Positions 60,557-64,000 of a DNA stretch of 64,000 bases are shown here, piece by piece. The position numbers and the translations under genes are program-made. Numbering within the stretch: the first letter of the stretch is position 1; every line of letters begins with the position of its first letter. Source of the DNA: Thermogemmatispora aurantia (GTDB taxonomy: Bacteria > Chloroflexota > Ktedonobacteria > Ktedonobacterales > Ktedonobacteraceae); NCBI RefSeq assembly GCF_008974285.1, contig NZ_BKZV01000003.1, positions 1 through 64,000 of the forward strand, written 5' to 3'. The notes under the pieces were generated by a model that was not told the DNA's origin, did not search any database, and saw only the letters and a program-made list of their open reading frames with translations.

Positions 60557-62428
60557 TTAGCGACGGCGCGCGCCGCGCAGCCAGCCGCTCAGCAATCCAA
60601 GAAGGGCCAACAGGAACGGCAAGATGGCTACCAGGCCGAACCAGAGCAAGGCAAATTGGATAGCCGTAAAGCCCCGCGGATTGGCCTCAACCAGGGCCGC
60701 CAGGCGCGCCCGTCCGCTTTGGGTTAAGAATAGATAGGCAGGCAAAGCTGTGGCCAGCAGGCTCACCAAAGGGATAGGGAGAAAGCGCCAGAAGCCGTCG
60801 AAGTAGCAGCCAGAGAGCGCATTGGCACAGAGCAAAGCCAGCCCCAGGCCCTCGATGGTCAGGGGTAAAACCCCGGGTGCTCCTGGATGTTTGATAGCCA
60901 GCCAGGCCCCGAGCAATCCCAGCCCCAAACCGGCCACCTGCAGCGCCAGACTTATCAGCAAGGCCCGTCCCCGCCGACGTGGGCCTCGACCACTACCGAC
61001 AGAGGCGCCTGCCGTTGCGCTAGCTCCCGCGGAAGACGAAGCCGCGCTGGGGCTGGCGCCGGGGAGGGGTGCGCCAGTCGGCGCTGCCGGCGTCTGGGCG
61101 ACCGCCATCTTGACCAGAATCGCCGACTTGATCGTCTGCGTCTCCGCGTTGTGTGGATCAAGGGACAGCGAGCGTTCTACTGCCCGGAGCGCCTCCTCAA
61201 ACTGTCCCAGGTTTGCCAGGAGGGCGGCGCGCATGCTCCAGGCCAGGGCGTTGCTCGGCTCCTGACCTAGCACTTGCTCGACCACCTGCATGGCCTCAGC
61301 AAAGCGGCCTGCTGTACCGAGTAGCTGGCCTTTAAGCAGGAGCGCCTCGGTATTGGTTGGCATAAGCTGTAGTGCCTGCTCCAAATGGCCGAGGGCTTCA
61401 GCGGGTTTTTGTTGCTGGAGCAGAGCGCGCGCCTGCTGAAGCAAAAGAGCGGCTTGCTGCTCCGTCCTCGGCATCGCCATCGCTGAGGACGGCTGCAGAG
61501 GAGAGAGCTGAGCGATGCCGGCGGGCGTCTGGGTCGGCTGTACCACCTGGCCCATCTGATAAGCGGCCTGCAGGACCGGTCCCGGGCCTCCTGGCCTCTG
61601 GAAGAGGCCGGGTTGACCGGTTTCTCCCCCGGCTCCCGCGCCGGCCCTGGCCATAGCTGTCGCCGGCGCCCCAGTCTCCTCTTCGCCTACCAGGACCACT
61701 GGCCCCAGACCCTGGCCGAAGAGCTGCGGACGCTGCTGCTCCCCGAGACTCTGCTGCAGGTAGAGAGCAAGACGCTGAAAAATAATTTGCCCGTTTGTGG
61801 GATCAGCTGCTCCCCCGCACAGTCCGAGCAGCAGACGATGGGCCAGCATGCCCACATTTTGCTCTCCCTGCTCCGGGGCGAACTCGTTCCCGCGACAGGA
61901 GCAGAGTAGAAAACGGTTAGGTAGCTGCTGCAGTGCTGTCAGGAACATAGGGCCGGGCAGGGGCTTGCAATCGAACGGCGAAGCTCGCCGCTGTCCCCAG
62001 AAGCGTCCTGTCTGGAAGCAGTCGAGGACACAGATAATGGCCCGTGCCGGGCTGCGCCCGAGCAGCTGCAGCAGGGTTGTGGCTAGCTGCAGACCGCTGG
62101 CGGGTTGCTGATAGAACGTATCTGCCAGCGCGAGGTAACCTTCAGCCCGCCCTTCATCGAGGAAAGCATGCCCGGCGAAGTAGAGGAAGAGCGTATCATC
62201 GGGACCTGCAGCCTGCAGGCAGAGCTGCGCGAGCCACTGCTCGATAGACTGCCGCGTGGCTTGCGCCCCAAGCAGAAGTTGCACATCAGAGGAACTCCAG
62301 CGTCCTCCCCGGCTATTCACCAGCCAGTGCGCAATGGCCCTGGCATCTGTCTCGGCGTAGCGAAGTGGTCGAAAACTGCTATCCTGGTACTGATTAATGC
62401 CGATCAGAAGGCCCAGGCGTCTGCCCAT
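60557..62428 (-). CDS. Metacaspase-like peptidase with TPRs and membrane domain
   Basis: A 623-aa protein. Residues about 1-240 form a C14 caspase-like domain: GLLIGINQYQD, catalytic His87 in LYFAGHAFLDE and Cys137 in VLDCFQTGRF. A Pro/Gln/Gly-rich linker follows, then about three TPRs (residues 330-440; ALGHLEQALQLMPTNTEAL, AMQVVEQVLGQEPSNALA), a Ser/Ala-rich spacer and four predicted membrane helices at 480-620. The caspase and TPR parts would face the cytoplasm. Prokaryotic metacaspases are linked to cell-death or stress signalling, but the role here is unknown. ATG 62428. Confidence 0.88.
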   Translation of the reverse strand: MGRRLGLLIGINQYQDSSFRPLRYAETDARAIAHWLVNSRGGRWSSSDVQLLLGAQATRQSIEQWLAQLCLQAAGPDDTLFLYFAGHAFLDEGRAEGYLALADTFYQQPASGLQLATTLLQLLGRSPARAIICVLDCFQTGRFWGQRRASPFDCKPLPGPMFLTALQQLPNRFLLCSCRGNEFAPEQGEQNVGMLAHRLLLGLCGGAADPTNGQIIFQRLALYLQQSLGEQQRPQLFGQGLGPVVLVGEEETGAPATAMARAGAGAGGETGQPGLFQRPGGPGPVLQAAYQMGQVVQPTQTPAGIAQLSPLQPSSAMAMPRTEQQAALLLQQARALLQQQKPAEALGHLEQALQLMPTNTEALLLKGQLLGTAGRFAEAMQVVEQVLGQEPSNALAWSMRAALLANLGQFEEALRAVERSLSLDPHNAETQTIKSAILVKMAVAQTPAAPTGAPLPGASPSAASSSAGASATAGASVGSGRGPRRRGRALLISLALQVAGLGLGLLGAWLAIKHPGAPGVLPLTIEGLGLALLCANALSGCYFDGFWRFLPIPLVSLLATALPAYLFLTQSGRARLAALVEANPRGFTAIQFALLWFGLVAILPFLLALLGLLSGWLRGARRR

Positions 62429-62672
62429 GCACGCTCCTTACTGCGATAGCAAAGATTGCGGAGTTATTGTACGATAAAATTCGCCAGCCTGGAAAGAAAT
62501 GGTGTACGTCGGTACTTTTGGCAGGGTGAAAGCAAGGGCTGGGCCGGGCGGGGCGATGAGAGGCCAGGCCAGGGCGGGAGGTTGACCAGCTCTCTCGCCG
62601 TCGAACTGCAAACAACCTGGCAGACGCCTGCTTGCCCCGATTATCTTGTTGTGAGAGGAGCATTGTTCACCG

Positions 62673-63281
62673 ATGCCTCGTGTCATTGGCCTGACAGGCA
62701 ATATCGCCTGCGGAAAAACAACCGTGGGCAAGATGTTGTTGGAACTGGGAGCAGAGCGCTACATCGATGCTGACGCCCTGGTCCACTCGCTCTACGAGCC
62801 GGGCCAGCCGATTACAGCCAGGGTTGCTCAAGTTTTTGGTCCCTCCGTTTTGACCCCGGAGGGGCGAGTTGATCGTCAAGCCCTTGGCCAGATCGTCTTC
62901 CGTGATCCCGAGGCGCTGCGCCGGCTAGAAGCCCTTGTCCATCCCGCGGTGGGGGCAGCCATTCTGGAGGAGCTGAGCCGGGTCAGCCCTTCCGGCATCG
63001 CAGTGATCGACGCCGTCAAGCTGCTGGAAGGCGGGCAGGCCGCTCTCTGCCAGAGCAAATGGCTGGTGATTTGTTCGCCCGAGCAGGAACTCCGTCGCCT
63101 GATAGAGCGCAGTCATCTCAACGAGCAGGAGGCTCTGGCACGCCTGCGCGCTCAACCTTCGGTCGAGCAGCGTCTTCCGCTAGTCGATGAGGTAATCGAT
63201 AACAGTGGCTCTCTGGAGGAGACCCGTCAGCAGGTTGCCAGAGCCTTCGCTCGCTTCTGTCAGCGCTTTCCCCCTTCCTGA
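62673..63281 (+). CDS. coaE: Dephospho-CoA kinase
   Basis: A 202-aa kinase for the last step of coenzyme A synthesis. P-loop GLTGNIACGKTTV, DADALVHSLYEPG, LEALVHPAVGAAI and the C-terminal DEVIDNSGSLEETRQQV are typical. The usual GxP-type lid residue region is RSHLNEQEALARLRAQPS. The ATG at 62673 is 12 bp after GAGAGGAG. Divergent from the metacaspase gene. Confidence 0.93.
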   Translation: MPRVIGLTGNIACGKTTVGKMLLELGAERYIDADALVHSLYEPGQPITARVAQVFGPSVLTPEGRVDRQALGQIVFRDPEALRRLEALVHPAVGAAILEELSRVSPSGIAVIDAVKLLEGGQAALCQSKWLVICSPEQELRRLIERSHLNEQEALARLRAQPSVEQRLPLVDEVIDNSGSLEETRQQVARAFARFCQRFPPS

Positions 63282-63312
63282 GCACGCGCTCGCTGAGAAG
63301 CGAGGAAATAGA

Positions 63313-63470
63313 GCCGGCCTTCTTGGCCGGCCCACCCTCTGGCCAGTCAGTCTGCGTCCCTGGTCCCGGGTCTTCCGCTGCTACCTTGCCTGGCGATCCT
63401 ACCCGGCCAGGCAACAACGGCCACCTTTGATCGGAACCCTGCAATGTGGGCTGCCTGGCGCATAGCCAGG
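63313..63470. terminator. Three consecutive hairpins between coaE and a convergent gene
   Basis: GCCGGCC/GGCCGGC (63313-63331), TTGCCTGGC/GCCAGGCAA (63386-63414) and CCTGGC/GCCAGG (63454-63470). All are perfect and lack T-runs. The last two share the CCTGGC/GCCAGG arms. Confidence 0.55.
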
Positions 63471-63510
63471 AACCGCCCTGCCCTCCCAGGGTCTGCGCGC
63501 CTTGTCTCGC

Positions 63511-63693
63511 CTAGAATTCCTTATGCTGGTTCTCTAGCTTTCGGTGAAGCTCTTCGATGCGCTCGATCACTTCATCGAGGGTCCGAAGCCCCAGCTCTTC
63601 CATGTCATCGCGAATAGTCTCCAGAATTTCTAGCATTTCAAGGTCGTCGTACTCTTCAGGATCAAACTCTTCCTCTTCGAGATCATCAGTCAT
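63511..63693 (-). CDS. Small acidic protein of unknown function
   Basis: A 60-aa protein with 25 or so Asp/Glu residues and a helical pattern: LEMLEILETIRDDMEELGLR then TLDEVIERIEELHRKLENQH. No family recognised. Good site AAGGGAG 7 bp before the ATG at 63693, which together with its codon pattern makes it a real gene. It may bind a basic partner. Confidence 0.75.
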   Translation of the reverse strand: MTDDLEEEEFDPEEYDDLEMLEILETIRDDMEELGLRTLDEVIERIEELHRKLENQHKEF

Positions 63694-63756
63694 GGTTGTA
63701 CTCCCTTCTGAGATTGCGGCTCTGGCTGAGCCGGCGGCAGCTGAGCCACTTGCCCA

Positions 63757-64000
63757 TTATAGCAATGGGGCCTGGAAGAGAAAAGAGACAGCGCTATCTT
63801 GATAGCTCCAGCCGACCTGAGTGATAGGACCGTTTGTCAGCAGACGGGGAGCCGTGAGTGGCTGACCCTGGGCATTCAGCGTCAGCAGGTAGAGGCCGTT
63901 GCCTTCGTGAAGCAGGCTATTTCCCTGCCACCACAGCCGTCCACGCGTCAGGAAGACAAAGCTCCGGCTATCACTCCCCCAGAGGCTATTGGGCATAGGC
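63757..64000 (-). CDS. C-terminus of a beta-propeller-like protein (runs off window)
   Basis: The last 80 or so codons of a gene that starts beyond the window. The segment contains two propeller-like units: SLWGSDSRSFVFLTRGRLWW then GLYLLTLNAQGQPLTAPRLL and VGWSYQDSAVSFLF. It resembles TolB- or PD40-type propellers, which are often lipoproteins. Nothing more can be said without the N-terminus. Confidence 0.6.
   Translation of the reverse strand, partial: PMPNSLWGSDSRSFVFLTRGRLWWQGNSLLHEGNGLYLLTLNAQGQPLTAPRLLTNGPITQVGWSYQDSAVSFLFQAPLL

Noticed and set aside
1..64000. tRNA, rRNA, CRISPR arrays, insertion sequences
   Set aside because: I looked for tRNA T-arm sequences, regularly spaced repeats and transposase motifs and saw none; a covariance search would be needed to be certain about small RNAs.

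Overview
This GC-rich window has short gene gaps, Shine-Dalgarno sites close to AGGAGG and several TTG or GTG starts. Its content fits an aerobic, probably thermophilic Chloroflexota bacterium of class Ktedonobacteria, of the Thermogemmatispora type. The main pointers are secreted family-2 cellulose-binding modules, an expansin-like cellulose-loosening protein, a DUF505 protein and a set of lineage-type hypothetical proteins. The assignment is an inference from gene content only. I found no tRNA, rRNA, transposase, integrase, phage gene or CRISPR array.

Layout. 1-3605 (minus strand): the start of a CBM2 secreted protein behind a strong promoter with two LacI-type operators, a crotonase, a PF03640-type lipoprotein and a membrane-anchored protein of unknown function. 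3850-8824 (plus): an AcuB-like CBS protein overlapping a fused AcuC deacetylase-AcuA acetyltransferase, then an SDR oxidoreductase and an ECF-type sigma factor followed by a small protein whose ribosome site lies in an 18-bp hairpin. 9094-13209 (minus): a small protein and a response regulator/PAS-GAF kinase pair. 13805-19762 (plus): a very acidic protein, a methyltransferase, an S9 peptidase and a CHAP-domain secreted protein. 20164-24355 (minus): a Vgb-like lipoprotein, MtaB, a DUF2085 membrane protein and a glutaredoxin-like protein.

24647-32433 holds an RNB exoribonuclease with three dsRBD-like modules, two OsmC-family proteins (one lacking its second cysteine), a CBM2-expansin protein, a small HTH protein, a DUF1232 protein and a ferritin-like lipoprotein. 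33110-40605 is a complete nitrate assimilation operon: molybdopterin nitrate reductase, NirB, NirD, a HemD-type protein (siroheme precursor) and a NarK-type transporter. Cystathionine beta-synthase follows. 42432-44883 is an archease/RtcB RNA-ligation pair with a coupled leader ORF in front of archease.

45098-56590 is rich in protein and membrane quality control: FtsH, a degenerate metallophosphoesterase, Hsp20, a peroxiredoxin and the NfeD/slipin pair, plus DUF505 and a GT87 membrane glycosyltransferase. The end of the window has pyrE, a 1-kb gene-free region with strongly structured sequence, an ABC-F ATPase, a metacaspase-TPR-membrane protein, coaE, a small acidic protein and the end of a propeller-like protein. 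Many genes end in long GC-rich hairpins without a T-run.

The strongest candidates for unusual biology are the acetyltransferase-deacetylase fusion, the RNase II-type nuclease with dsRNA-binding domains, the membrane metacaspase, the leader ORF of archease and the hairpin leaders at 8463 and 58104.
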